From: Alphaproteobacteria bacterium HGW-Alphaproteobacteria-7
Lineage (GTDB): Bacteria; Pseudomonadota; Alphaproteobacteria; Sphingomonadales; Sphingomonadaceae
Assembly (NCBI GenBank): GCA_002842735.1
Contig: PHEB01000015.1
Coordinates: forward strand, 1-64,000
Reading direction: 5' to 3'
Length of the DNA stretch: 64,000 nucleotides
The position numbers and the translations under genes are program-made. Numbering within the stretch: the stretch's first letter is position 1; every line of letters begins with the position of its first letter. Below the pieces are notes generated by a model. The model was given only the letters and a program-made list of their open reading frames with translations, did no database searches and was not told where the DNA came from. Shown here piece after piece: positions 8,045-16,297 of this stretch.

Positions 8045-9144
8045 ACCGACCGGCCACCATCACCCCTGATACTGCGGCCCTCGCCCCGGCCCCGATTGTG
8101 CCCGCTTCGATCGCGATTATCACCGATGCGTGGCACCCGCAGACCAACGGGGTGGTGCGCACCTTGTCGACCACTTGCGATGTGCTGCGCCGCTGGGGGC
8201 ATCAGGTGACGGTGATCTCACCCGAAGGCTACCCTTCGATGCCTGCGCCGACCTATCCCGAAATCCGGCTGGCGCTGACCGCGCCGGGCGCAGTGGGGCG
8301 GCAATTGGCGAAAATCGCGCCTGATGCGGTGCATATCGCCACCGAAGGCCCGTTGGGCCTTGCCGCGCGGCGATATTGCGTCCGCCGCAAGGTGCCGTTC
8401 ACCACCGCTTACCACACCCAGTTTCCCGATTACCTTGCGCGCCGCACCGGCCTGCCCGCGCGCTTTTTCTGGCCCTATATCCGCTGGTTTCACCGTCCGG
8501 CGGAAACGATCATGGTGGCGACCGAGACGATCCGCGCGCAGCTGCGCGAACAGGGGTTGAGCCAGCTTACCCATTGGAGCCGGGGGGTTGATCTCGCCTG
8601 CTTTTCCCCCGCCGCGCCGCCGCCTGAATATGCCGGGCTGGAAGGCCCGATCCTGCTCTATGTCGGTCGGGTCGCGGTGGAAAAGAATATCGAAGCCTTC
8701 CTCGCCTGCGATTACCCCGGCACCAAAGTGGTGGTCGGCGATGGTCCGGCGCGCGGCGCGTTGGCGGCGAAGTTTCCCGATGCGCTGTTTCTGGGTAAGC
8801 GCATGGGCGCGGAACTTGCGGGCTGTTATGCCGGGGCGGACGTGTTCGTGTTTCCCAGCCGCACCGATACATTCGGCCTCGTGATGATCGAGGCGCTGGC
8901 CTGCGGCACTCCGGTGGCGGCTTTCCCGGTGGCAGGCCCGATTGATATCGTCACCGACGCGGTCGGCGCTTTGTCCGAAGACCTGACCCGCGCGATTGAC
9001 GCGGCGCGCTATTGCGACGGAACCGAATGCGCTGCCTATGCGGCGGGCTTCAGCTGGGAGGCGGCGACACGCCAGTTTTTGGCGGGTTTGGCGGCGTTGA
9101 AGGAAGAACACACCGTCTCGCTTGCAGCCGCACCTGCGTTCTGA
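8041..9144 (+). CDS. GT4 glycosyltransferase, GDP-mannose/UDP-sugar:diacylglycerol type
   Basis: A 367-residue retaining GT-B glycosyltransferase. The N-terminus I-T-D-A-W-x-P-Q-T-N-G-V-V-R-T resembles the SqdX/PimB/MgtA group that glycosylates lipid acceptors. The C-terminal half has Y-V-G-R-V-A-V-E-K-N, V-V-G-D-G-P and the nucleotide-sugar motif F-P-S-R-T-D-T-F-G-L-V-M-I-E-A-L-A-C-G. The start is GTG, overlapping the metallophosphoesterase stop (GTGA), which makes a translationally coupled pair. It may make a membrane glycolipid; sugar donor and acceptor are inferred from family resemblance only. Confidence 0.9.
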   Translation: MNRPATITPDTAALAPAPIVPASIAIITDAWHPQTNGVVRTLSTTCDVLRRWGHQVTVISPEGYPSMPAPTYPEIRLALTAPGAVGRQLAKIAPDAVHIATEGPLGLAARRYCVRRKVPFTTAYHTQFPDYLARRTGLPARFFWPYIRWFHRPAETIMVATETIRAQLREQGLSQLTHWSRGVDLACFSPAAPPPEYAGLEGPILLYVGRVAVEKNIEAFLACDYPGTKVVVGDGPARGALAAKFPDALFLGKRMGAELAGCYAGADVFVFPSRTDTFGLVMIEALACGTPVAAFPVAGPIDIVTDAVGALSEDLTRAIDAARYCDGTECAAYAAGFSWEAATRQFLAGLAALKEEHTVSLAAAPAF

Positions 9145-9156
9145 ATCAAGGTTTGC

Positions 9157-9185
9157 TTGCTGTCGGCAGGGGCTTGGCCTATAAG
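9157..9185 (+). promoter_or_regulatory. Probable sigma-70 promoter of trcR
   Basis: TTGCTG (9157-9162) and TATAAG (9180-9185) are separated by 17 bases, close to the housekeeping consensus. Transcription would start near 9192, giving a leader of about 55 bases before the trcR ATG. This is a pattern match only. Confidence 0.55.
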
Positions 9186-9197
9186 GGTGCGCAATGT

Positions 9198-9219
9198 GGC
9201 CGCTCCGAAAGGGGCGGCC
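9198..9219 (+). promoter_or_regulatory. Leader hairpin with GAAA tetraloop upstream of trcR
   Basis: A nine-pair GC-rich stem (9198-9206 with 9211-9219, one G-T pair) is closed by a GAAA tetraloop and followed by CTTCTATTTTC. It could end read-through from the upstream glycosyltransferase gene or act as an attenuator or stabilising 5' structure, because it starts only a few bases after the predicted transcription start of trcR. Confidence 0.6.
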
Positions 9220-9245
9220 CTTCTATTTTCAACGGAGATTCCCCC

Positions 9246-9989
9246 ATGGCCATCAAGGATCAGCCCAAGCCGCTGATGCCGCACGCCACCGCAACCTGGC
9301 TGGTGGACAACACCGCGCTGTCATTTGAACAGATCGCCGAATTCTGCGGGATACACATCCTCGAAGTGCAGGCGATGGCCGATGATCTGGCGGGCAGCAA
9401 ATATACCGGTCGCGATCCGCTGCACTCGGGCGAGCTTACGCAGGGCGAGATTGAGCTGGGTCAGGCTGACCCGACCTATTCGCTCAAGATGCATAAGGCC
9501 CCGGCCGAAGCGACCCGCACCAAAGGCCCGCGCTATACCCCGGTGTCCCGGCGGCAGGACAAGCCCGATGGTATCGCGTGGATCCTGCGCAGCCATCCCG
9601 AAGTGTCGGACGCCCAGATCGGCAAGCTGATCGGCACCACCCGCAACACCATCGGCGCGATTCGCGACCGCAGCCACTGGAACATCCAGAACATCACGCC
9701 GAAAGACCCGGTGACGCTGGGCCTGTGTTCGCAGCGTGAGCTTGATGCGATGGTGGCCAAGGCCGCCAAGCGCGCCGGGATCACCGAAGACGCCGATGCC
9801 CCGGTCAAGTCCGAGCGCAATGATCGCGAAAAGCTGATCGAGGAATTGCGCGCCGAACGCGATGCCAACGTCAAGGCTGCCGGTGCCGCTGCGCAGGAAG
9901 CGGAAGCGCAAAGCTGGCTCGCCGCACGCCGCGCTGCCGAAGCCGCCGAAGAAAAGATCGACCCCGAAAGCGGGTTCATCCAGAACTGA
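9246..9989 (+). CDS. trcR: Cell cycle transcriptional regulator TrcR (DUF1013)
   Basis: A 247-residue protein that matches DUF1013 over its length; the family was named TrcR from work on alphaproteobacterial cell-cycle transcription. The N-terminal part (A-T-A-W-L-V-D-N-T-x-L-S-F-x-Q-I-A-x-F-C-G) and a second helix-turn-helix-like stretch around residues 115-140 (I-G-K-L-I-G-T-T-R-N-T-I) are typical. The tail is an Ala/Glu-rich helix. GGAGA at 9234-9238, seven bases before the ATG, fixes the start, so the longer frame from 9012 is rejected. The gene has its own predicted promoter and a hairpin on each side, and is probably monocistronic. Confidence 0.9.
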   Translation: MAIKDQPKPLMPHATATWLVDNTALSFEQIAEFCGIHILEVQAMADDLAGSKYTGRDPLHSGELTQGEIELGQADPTYSLKMHKAPAEATRTKGPRYTPVSRRQDKPDGIAWILRSHPEVSDAQIGKLIGTTRNTIGAIRDRSHWNIQNITPKDPVTLGLCSQRELDAMVAKAAKRAGITEDADAPVKSERNDREKLIEELRAERDANVKAAGAAAQEAEAQSWLAARRAAEAAEEKIDPESGFIQN

Positions 9990-9997
9990 TCGGCCGT

Positions 9998-10024
9998 GCC
10001 GAGGTGCTGCACCAGCACCTCGGC
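9998..10024 (+). terminator. Hairpin terminator-like structure after trcR
   Basis: A perfect 12-bp inverted repeat (9998-10009 and 10013-10024) with a three-base loop starts nine bases after the trcR stop. It has no U-run after it, so it may end transcription inefficiently or protect the 3' end. Its position just behind the stop supports a terminator role. Confidence 0.6.
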
Positions 10025-10090
10025 CAATCCACGCGCGAATTTGCATGAAAGCGACATTGCACCAGCGAGTTTCGCTTGTGCGCCGGCGTG

Positions 10091-11776
10091 ATGTCAGTCA
10101 CCATCGCTGCCATGACTGTCAATAACGCTGCCTATCATCACCCGACCCCGCCCGACACGCAGTTTGCGGCGATCAGCCTGCCAGCGCTGTTTGAACGCAC
10201 CACCGGGGAGGCCCCCGACGCGCCGTTTCTGCATTTCCTTGGGCGCACCTATTCCTATCGTGAAATCCGCGCAGAGGCGCAGTGCTTTGCTGCGGGTCTT
10301 CAGGCGATGGGGATTGCCAAGGGCGACCGGGTCGGCCTGTTCCTGCCCAACGTCCCGATCTACGCCGCCGCCTATTACGGGGCGATGATGGCAGGGGCGA
10401 TTGTCGTCAATTTCTCGCCGCTCTATTCGGTTGAGGAACTGAGCTGGCAGGTCGAAGACAGCGGCACGCGGGTGCTGGTGACGCTGGATGTGCCCGAACT
10501 TTATGGCACCGCAGCCAAGGTGCAGGCCGCATCCGGGCTGGAAATGCTGGTGGTCGGCAGCCTTGCCGATATGCTGCCCTGGGCGAAGGGCATCGCCTTC
10601 AAACTGCTCAAGCGTAAACAAATCGCCGATGTCGCCTATGGGCCGACCATTCGGCGCTGGAAGGATTGCTCCCCCGACACGCCCTTCACCCCCGTTGCGC
10701 TCGATCCGCACGCCGATCTGGCGCTGCTGCAATATACCGGCGGCACCACCGGGCGGCCCAAGGGCGCGATGTTGGGGCACGATCAGCTCAGCATCAACGC
10801 GCAGCAGGTCGCCGCGATCAACCCGTTTGGCAATCCGCGCGGCGAAGTGTTTATGGGGGCGCTGCCGTTCTTCCATGTGTTCGCCAACACCGCGGTATTG
10901 AACCACGCCGTCGTCACCGGGGCGTCGATCGCGATGGTGCCGCGGTTTGAAACGAAGCAGGTGCTGGAGACGATTGCGCGCTATCGCTGCACCGGCTTTC
11001 CCGGTGTGCCGACGATGTTTCAGGCAATGCTCGATCATCCCGATCTGGCAAAAACCGATCTTTCCAGCCTCAAAATCTGCATTTCCGGCGGCGCGCCGAT
11101 GCCTGCGCCGGTGCATGTGCAGTTTGAGGAAGTCACCGGGGTGCGGGTGTGCGAAGGCTATGGCCTCACCGAAAGTTCGGGCGTGGTGTCGGCCAATCCC
11201 TATGAAGGCACGCGCAAACGCGGCACCATCGGGCAGTTGGTGCCTGGCACGCAAGTGATCCTGCTCGACAAGGAAGACCCGACCCGCCTCGCCCCCGATG
11301 GCGAGCCGGGCGAACTCGCGGTGTGCGGCCCGCAGGTGATGCGCGGTTATTGGAACCGCCCTGAAAGTGACGGTGACACCTTCGTTGAACGCGACGGCAA
11401 ACGCTATCTGCGCACCGGCGATGTGGCGCAGATCGACGCGGACGGGTTCCTCGCCATCGTTGACCGGATCAAGGATATGATCGCGGTTGGCGGGTTCAAG
11501 GTGTTCCCCAGCGTGGTCGAGGACGTGATTGTCGAACATCCGGCGGTGAAAGAGGCGCTGGTGATCGGCGTTCCCGAAGAATATCGCGGCGAAGTGCCCC
11601 GCGCCTATGTCACGCTACACGAGGCGGGCGGCGCAACGGGCGAGGAACTGCGCGATTGGCTCAACGCCAAAATCGGCAAGCACGAACGGGTCGATCAGGT
11701 GGTGATCCGCGACAGCCTGCCCAAAACCATCATCGGCAAGCTCGACCGCAAGACCCTGCGCGCCGAGGTGTTGTAG
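10091..11776 (+). CDS. Long-chain fatty acid-CoA ligase (FadD-like)
   Basis: A 550-560-residue adenylate-forming enzyme. The P-loop motif is Y-T-G-G-T-T-G-R-P-K-G-A, followed by G-Y-G-L-T-E-S-S, the R-T-G-D-V-A motif, D-R-I-K-D-M-I-A-V-G-G and the catalytic Lys in T-I-I-G-K-L-D-R-K. It activates fatty acids with ATP and CoA for beta-oxidation or lipid remodelling. The start is uncertain: ATG at 10091 and ATG at 10112 are both possible, and neither has a strong ribosome site. It converges with the bactofilin gene, the two stops being 9 bp apart. Confidence 0.93.
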   Translation: MSVTIAAMTVNNAAYHHPTPPDTQFAAISLPALFERTTGEAPDAPFLHFLGRTYSYREIRAEAQCFAAGLQAMGIAKGDRVGLFLPNVPIYAAAYYGAMMAGAIVVNFSPLYSVEELSWQVEDSGTRVLVTLDVPELYGTAAKVQAASGLEMLVVGSLADMLPWAKGIAFKLLKRKQIADVAYGPTIRRWKDCSPDTPFTPVALDPHADLALLQYTGGTTGRPKGAMLGHDQLSINAQQVAAINPFGNPRGEVFMGALPFFHVFANTAVLNHAVVTGASIAMVPRFETKQVLETIARYRCTGFPGVPTMFQAMLDHPDLAKTDLSSLKICISGGAPMPAPVHVQFEEVTGVRVCEGYGLTESSGVVSANPYEGTRKRGTIGQLVPGTQVILLDKEDPTRLAPDGEPGELAVCGPQVMRGYWNRPESDGDTFVERDGKRYLRTGDVAQIDADGFLAIVDRIKDMIAVGGFKVFPSVVEDVIVEHPAVKEALVIGVPEEYRGEVPRAYVTLHEAGGATGEELRDWLNAKIGKHERVDQVVIRDSLPKTIIGKLDRKTLRAEVL

Positions 11777-11785
11777 GCGGGCGGT

Positions 11786-12157
11786 TTACTCCGCCGCTTC
11801 GACACGCACCGATGGCACGGCCTTCACGGGCTGGCGCGCATTGGGGGCGAAGCGGCCATCGACCTGCGCGCCCTGTTCGATCGTCAGCGCATCATAATGC
11901 ACATCGCCTTCGATCTGCGCGCTTTTGAGGATCACCAGCTCACGCGCGGTGATCGATCCGTTGACCTTGCCCGCCATCCGCGCGCTTTCGGCGGTCACTG
12001 CGCCGCTGATGCTGCTCGATTCGCCCTGCACCAGCGAGGCGCATTTGATGTCGCCTTCGATCGTGCCGTCGACGTGCAGATCGGCAGTGGCGTTGATATC
12101 GCCCTTGATCACCACATCCGCGCCGATCACCGAGAAGGTTGAACCCGAAGCCATCAT
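11786..12157 (-). CDS. Bactofilin family polymer-forming protein
   Basis: A 123-residue bactofilin: a short N-terminal tail (S-T-F-S-V-I-G) followed by the DUF583 right-handed beta-helix built from repeats such as V-I-K-G-D-I-x-A-x-x-D-L-x-V-D-G-x-I-E-G-D-I. Bactofilins polymerise without nucleotide into membrane-bound filaments that position cell-wall enzymes. AGGAG at 12162-12166 precedes two adjacent ATGs (12157 and 12154); spacing slightly favours the second. The ribosome site overlaps the end of the M23 peptidase gene, so the two form one operon. An M23 peptidase with a bactofilin is a recurring cell-shape pair in alphaproteobacteria. Confidence 0.9.
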   Translation of the reverse strand: MMASGSTFSVIGADVVIKGDINATADLHVDGTIEGDIKCASLVQGESSSISGAVTAESARMAGKVNGSITARELVILKSAQIEGDVHYDALTIEQGAQVDGRFAPNARQPVKAVPSVRVEAAE

Positions 12158-12164
12158 GCTGCTC

Positions 12165-13349
12165 CTATTTGCGGGCCGGGGTGGCGGCGAGACGGTCCGG
12201 TCCGGCGCTGCGGGCTTCTTTGAGAACATCGGGGGCGGCCTCCAGAAACGGGCGCGGATTGACCGCGCGGTCATTGATGCGGACTTCGAAATGCAGATGC
12301 GGGCCGGTTGAACGGCCGGTGCTGCCCAGCCCGCCGATGGTGGCCCCGGCATCGACCTGCTGGCCAACCCGCGCGTCGATGCGCGACAAGTGTGCATAGC
12401 GGGTCATCATGCCATTGCCGTGGGTGATTTCCACCGCCTTGCCATAGCCTGATTTCCATCCGGCATGGGTCACGCGGCCATCGGCAGCGGCAAAGATCGG
12501 CGATCCTGTTGCGCCCTTGAAATCGATCCCGGAATGCATCGCGCTGCGGCCATTGAACGGATCGCGGCGATAGCCAAAGCCTGAGGTGATGTTCTCGACA
12601 GTGGCAGGCACGACCTGCGGGATGCCGTTCAACGCGCGTTCCAGCACCGCCATGCGCGCAAGGCTGAGACCGAGCCGTTCAAAGCGTGGGTCGATAGCGC
12701 CGTCTGCGCCGGTCAAAGCCTCGAACGGGCCGCCCATTGCTTGCAGTGTTTGGGTCTGGCGGCTCATCGCGCGCGGGTCGAGATTGAGTTTGCGCATCGC
12801 CGCTTCGGCGCGGCGGGCGCGGGCATCGGCGAAGCGGGTCAGGCGCTCGACAAAGGCGAGCTGGCGGGCTTCAACCTCAGCGAGGCCGCGCGCTTGCGGG
12901 ATCAGCGCGCCGACTTTTTCGATGGTCTTGGCGGATTCGTCGGAAGAATCGGTAACGGTGCCCGATGCGTTGCCTTCCGCAACCATGTCCTCAGGCAGCA
13001 TCTGCGCCATTTCTTCGAGGAATTGCTGGCGTTGTTCCAGTTCGCTCACCACCCGGTCAAGATCGCCGCCATAGGCATCCAGCCGTTCGCTGGCGGTGGC
13101 GACGCGGGCTTTTTCTTCAGCGAAGGACGCGAGATCGGATTCGGCGCGGTATTGGCCCCAGCCCATCACGGCGAGCGCGATCAACCATCCCAGCGCCAGC
13201 GCCACTGCGCCCGCCGCGCCGCGGATCTGCAATTTCGATGATAGCTTGATGAAGCGCACCTGCCCATCGGCGCGCATGAAAAACTCACGGTCGGGGAACC
13301 ACTGTCGCAGCCGCTCGCCCCACTTCTGCGCGGTAATCCTGTCTGACAC
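12165..13349 (-). CDS. M23 family (LytM) peptidoglycan endopeptidase, membrane anchored
   Basis: A 394-residue bitopic protein: cytoplasmic N-terminus (1-45), one membrane helix (about 46-66), a coiled-coil region (70-230), and a C-terminal LytM domain (about 265-375). The zinc ligands are present: H-S-G-I-D for the first His and Asp, and G-P-H-L-H-F-E for the H-x-H pair, so it should be an active DD-endopeptidase that cuts cross-links in periplasmic peptidoglycan. The start is GTG with GGGGTCGGA just upstream. The following gene is a bactofilin whose start overlaps its stop region, which implies that the filament guides this enzyme, as in known BacA-LmdC pairs. Confidence 0.93.
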   Translation of the reverse strand: MSDRITAQKWGERLRQWFPDREFFMRADGQVRFIKLSSKLQIRGAAGAVALALGWLIALAVMGWGQYRAESDLASFAEEKARVATASERLDAYGGDLDRVVSELEQRQQFLEEMAQMLPEDMVAEGNASGTVTDSSDESAKTIEKVGALIPQARGLAEVEARQLAFVERLTRFADARARRAEAAMRKLNLDPRAMSRQTQTLQAMGGPFEALTGADGAIDPRFERLGLSLARMAVLERALNGIPQVVPATVENITSGFGYRRDPFNGRSAMHSGIDFKGATGSPIFAAADGRVTHAGWKSGYGKAVEITHGNGMMTRYAHLSRIDARVGQQVDAGATIGGLGSTGRSTGPHLHFEVRINDRAVNPRPFLEAAPDVLKEARSAGPDRLAATPARK

Positions 13350-13380
13350 TCCGACCCCGATTTTGTTTTGAACGCCCCGG

Positions 13381-13396
13381 TGTTAGCGCGCTAACA
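13381..13396. promoter_or_regulatory. Perfect 16-bp palindrome, candidate operator
   Basis: TGTTAGCGCGCTAACA reads the same on both strands and lies 31 bp upstream of the M23-bactofilin operon. The TGTTAGC...GCTAACA halves resemble operators of LacI/GalR-type repressors, though the centre is two bases longer than the usual 14-bp form. It could also work on the divergent proA side, but that gene starts about 240 bp away. Confidence 0.5.
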
Positions 13397-13637
13397 GCAC
13401 CCTCGCACGCGGTCGAATCCCGCTGGCGACAAGGCGGTTGAAGCGAAGCGGAATCGCGGTGAATGGTTCAAGTCGGAGTCATCTTGCGCGAAGACTGCCT
13501 GAGCGGGTTGCAAATTTCGCATCATCACTGCCGTTGTTCCTGATTCGTGCTAACCTTGCAATGAAAGCCCCGCTTTGCCCGCCCCCCTGCCGATGTCGGG
13601 CCTGACAATCGACGATGCGGCTGCTAGACTCAGCGAC

Positions 13638-14927
13638 ATGACCCAGACAGCAACCCAATCGACTCACTCGAACGACACCGATCATGAAATACTCGTCACC
13701 GCGATGGCCCGTGCGGCGCGCAAAGCCCAGCGCCAGCTTGCCGCGATGACCAGTGCGGCCCGCGCCGCTGCACTCCACCGCGCGGCGGATCGGCTTGAGG
13801 CCTCGGCCACGACTGTGCTGGCCGCCAATCAGCGCGATCTTGCTGCCGGGCAAGCCAATGGGCTGAGCAAGGCGATGCTCGACCGGCTGGCGCTTGATGA
13901 GGCGCGGCTGGCGGGCATTGCGCAGGCGGTGCGTGCGGTGGCCGATCTACCCGATCCGGTTGGCGATGTGATCGATTCGCTTGAACGCCCCAATGGCCTG
14001 CGTCTCCAGCGCATCCGGGTGCCAATCGGCACCATCGGGATCATCTATGAAAGCCGCCCCAATGTTACCGCCGATGCCGCCGCGCTGTGTGCGCGCGCGG
14101 GCAATGCGGCGCTGCTGCGCGGGGGGAGCGAGGCGGTGCATTCTAACCGCGCGATCCACGCCGCACTGGTTGAAGGGCTGGTGGAAGGCGGCGTTCCGGC
14201 CGAAGCGGTGCAACTTATCCCGACGCAGGATCGTGCCGCCGTGGGTGCGATGCTGGCCGCGGCGGGCCTGATCGACATGATCGTGCCGCGCGGGGGCAAA
14301 AGCCTCGTCGCGCGGGTGCAGGCCGATGCCCGTGTCCCGGTGCTCGCGCATCTCGACGGCATCTGCCACACCTATATCCACGCCGCCGCTGGCCCGGACA
14401 TGGCGAGCGCGCTCGCGCTCAATGCCAAATTGCGCCGCACCGGCATTTGCGGGGCGATGGAGACGCTGCTGATCGATTCGGCCTTTCCCCAAGCCGCCGC
14501 GCTGGTCGCCGCGTTGATCGAGGCGGGCTGCGAAGTGCGCGGCGATGACCGCATCCGCGCGCTCGACAGCCGCGTGATCCCGGCGAGCGCCAATGATTGG
14601 GACACCGAATATCTCGATGCGATCCTGTCAGTTGCGATGGTCGATGGGCTGGACGCCGCGCTGGCGCACATCGCGCGCCATTCCTCTGCGCATACCGATG
14701 TTATCGTGACGTCAGACAATGCCGCCGCCGAACGCTTCCTTGCCGAAGTCGACAGCGCGATCGTGATGCACAACGCCTCATCCCAATTCGCCGATGGGGG
14801 CGAATTCGGCCTCGGCGCAGAGATCGGGATTGCCACCGGGCGGCTGCACGCGCGCGGGCCGGTCGCGCTCGAAGGGCTGACGACCTACAAATGGCAGGTC
14901 CGCGGGCAAGGCCAGGCGCGCCCGTGA
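13638..14927 (+). CDS. proA: Gamma-glutamyl phosphate reductase ProA
   Basis: A 429-residue enzyme of proline synthesis that reduces glutamyl 5-phosphate to glutamate semialdehyde with NADPH. Family text is plain: I-G-x-I-G-I-I-Y-E-S-R-P-N-V-T-A-D-A, a Gly-rich R-G-G segment, and the catalytic Cys in H-L-D-G-I-C-H. The C-terminal T-S-D-N-A-A-A and the final G-L-T-T-Y-K are also typical. The ATG at 13638 fits the family start; the frame is open further upstream but those residues do not look coding. proB is not in the window. nadD follows 19 bp later, the usual alphaproteobacterial order. Confidence 0.95.
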   Translation: MTQTATQSTHSNDTDHEILVTAMARAARKAQRQLAAMTSAARAAALHRAADRLEASATTVLAANQRDLAAGQANGLSKAMLDRLALDEARLAGIAQAVRAVADLPDPVGDVIDSLERPNGLRLQRIRVPIGTIGIIYESRPNVTADAAALCARAGNAALLRGGSEAVHSNRAIHAALVEGLVEGGVPAEAVQLIPTQDRAAVGAMLAAAGLIDMIVPRGGKSLVARVQADARVPVLAHLDGICHTYIHAAAGPDMASALALNAKLRRTGICGAMETLLIDSAFPQAAALVAALIEAGCEVRGDDRIRALDSRVIPASANDWDTEYLDAILSVAMVDGLDAALAHIARHSSAHTDVIVTSDNAAAERFLAEVDSAIVMHNASSQFADGGEFGLGAEIGIATGRLHARGPVALEGLTTYKWQVRGQGQARP

Positions 14928-14946
14928 ATTTCAGGCCGTAACCCAC

Positions 14947-15630
14947 TTGCACGCGCGCTCCCGATTGACCGGACTGCTCGGCGGCAGCTTCAACCCCGCG
15001 CATGGCGGGCATCGCCGGATCAGCCTGTTCGCGGCGGAGGCGCTGGGGCTGGACGCGGTGTGGTGGCTGGTGTCCCCCGGCAATCCGTTGAAGCCGAAAG
15101 CAGGCATGGCCCCGCTCGCCGCGCGGCTGCGATCGGCCAACCAGCAGGCGCGCCGCGCGCCGATTGTGCCGACCGCGATTGAGCGTGAATTGGGCACCCG
15201 CTACACAGCCGACACGCTAGCCAAGCTCGTCCGGCGTTACCCCAAACGGCGGTTCATCTGGTTGATGGGGGCAGATAATCTCGCCCAGTTGCACCGCTGG
15301 AAAGACTGGCGGAGGATCGCGCGGACAATGCCGATTGCGGTGATCGCCCGGCCCGGCTATGATGCAGCCGCCATGACGAGCCCCGCCATGGCCTGGCTCA
15401 GGCGCTATCGTGTGCCCGCTGCCAGTGTTCGGAAACGGGGGCAATGGAGCGCACCGGCTCTGGTGTTATTGCGTTTTGATCCGGATCACCGCTCGGCCAC
15501 GGCTATTCGCCGCGCCAATGCGGGATGGGCTGAGGATATTCTCGGCACGGATTCGGGAAATGGGAAACGCAGAGCCCCGGTGCGTGATCGGCTGACATTT
15601 CGCAGCATCCGGTCAGGGGAGGAGGCATGA
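14947..15630 (+). CDS. nadD: Nicotinate-nucleotide adenylyltransferase NadD
   Basis: A 227-residue nucleotidyltransferase that adenylates nicotinate mononucleotide in NAD synthesis. The dinucleotide-binding H-x-x-H-like motif appears as G-G-S-F-N-P-A-H-G-G-H near the N-terminus, and later G-A-D-N-L-A-Q-L-H-x-W-x-D-W and the C-terminal R-x-x-x-I-S/T-I-R-like part are present. The start is TTG: an in-frame stop at 14926-14928 leaves no other start codon before the conserved L-L-G-G-S-F. It belongs to the proA-nadD-rsfS-rlmH series. Confidence 0.93.
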   Translation: MHARSRLTGLLGGSFNPAHGGHRRISLFAAEALGLDAVWWLVSPGNPLKPKAGMAPLAARLRSANQQARRAPIVPTAIERELGTRYTADTLAKLVRRYPKRRFIWLMGADNLAQLHRWKDWRRIARTMPIAVIARPGYDAAAMTSPAMAWLRRYRVPAASVRKRGQWSAPALVLLRFDPDHRSATAIRRANAGWAEDILGTDSGNGKRRAPVRDRLTFRSIRSGEEA

Positions 15631-15714
15631 GACGCTGCTTAAGCGTTTCGGCTCCATCGTTTGTTCGTCTGCGTGCTGTTTGTTCCCATCGCCCTGATAT
15701 CTGGAGATACCCGA

Positions 15715-16158
15715 TTGCCGATTACCGAAGCCTTTGTCGCGTCCGTGCCGCCCGGTGCGGTTCAAGCCGCTGCCACTGCAGCCCAAACGCTGGCGCGTTC
15801 TGATATGGATGCCGACGCGCTGCACCAATTGGTGCTGACCCAGCTTGATGATGATCAAGCGCAGGAAATCGTTTCGATCCCGCTCGCGGGGAAAAGCTCG
15901 ATTGCCGATCACATGGTGATCGCCAGCGGGCGTTCGACCCGGCAGGTTGCCTCGATGGCGCAGAAACTGGCTGAAGAGATCAAGAAAGCCGGGTTCGGCC
16001 ATGCACGGATCGAAGGTCTGCCCGCCGCCGACTGGGTGCTGATTGATGCGGGCGACGTGGTGGTGCACCTGTTCCGCCCCGAAGTGCGCAGCTTTTACAA
16101 CCTTGAACGGATGTGGTCGTTTGAAGGTTCGGACACGGCGGCAACCGGGCGCGCGTAA
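15715..16158 (+). CDS. rsfS: Ribosome silencing factor RsfS
   Basis: A 147-residue RsfS/Iojap protein that binds ribosomal protein uL14 and stops subunit joining when nutrients fall. Core family text is D-D-D-Q-A-Q-E-I-V-S-I-P-L, then I-A-D-H-M-V-I-A-S-G-R-S-T-R-Q-V, and W-V-L-I-D-A-G-D-V-V-V-H-L-F. The N-terminal extension of about 40 residues is Ala-rich. GGAGA at 15703-15707, seven bases upstream, points to the TTG at 15715 rather than the TTG at 15661. It lies between nadD and rlmH, as in most relatives. Confidence 0.92.
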   Translation: MPITEAFVASVPPGAVQAAATAAQTLARSDMDADALHQLVLTQLDDDQAQEIVSIPLAGKSSIADHMVIASGRSTRQVASMAQKLAEEIKKAGFGHARIEGLPAADWVLIDAGDVVVHLFRPEVRSFYNLERMWSFEGSDTAATGRA

Positions 16159-16167
16159 TTGGTTTTG

Positions 16168-16268
16168 TGCGCGCCCCTCCGGGCGCGCATCCTCGGCGCT
16201 GTTTCAAGCCCTGCAGGCTTGAGCGCCTGCGGGCGGGCGGTCGCCCTTGCGGGCTGCTTTGCAGCCCG
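16168..16268 (+). repeat. Tandem GC-rich hairpins between rsfS and rlmH
   Basis: Four inverted repeats follow one another in 100 bases: 16168-16176 with 16181-16189 (9 bp), 16204-16210 with 16216-16222 (7 bp), 16231-16235 with 16242-16246 (5 bp, weaker), and 16250-16257 with 16261-16268 (8 bp, TTT loop). All are GC-rich with short loops. ATTTTT follows at 16275-16280, so the last one could end transcription. The block looks like an inserted palindromic repeat unit or a structured mRNA segment rather than ordinary spacer. Confidence 0.7.
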
Positions 16269-16297
16269 TCTGGGATTTTTCAGTCGGGGTTATTCCT

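Noticed and set aside
10094-11539. 481-codon minus-strand frame opposite the fatty acyl-CoA ligase
   Set aside because: It is an antisense shadow caused by high GC in third positions; the ligase motifs are on the plus strand.
13408-13440. tRNA-like T-loop text (GGTCGAATCCC)
   Set aside because: No acceptor stem, D-arm or anticodon arm can be built around it.
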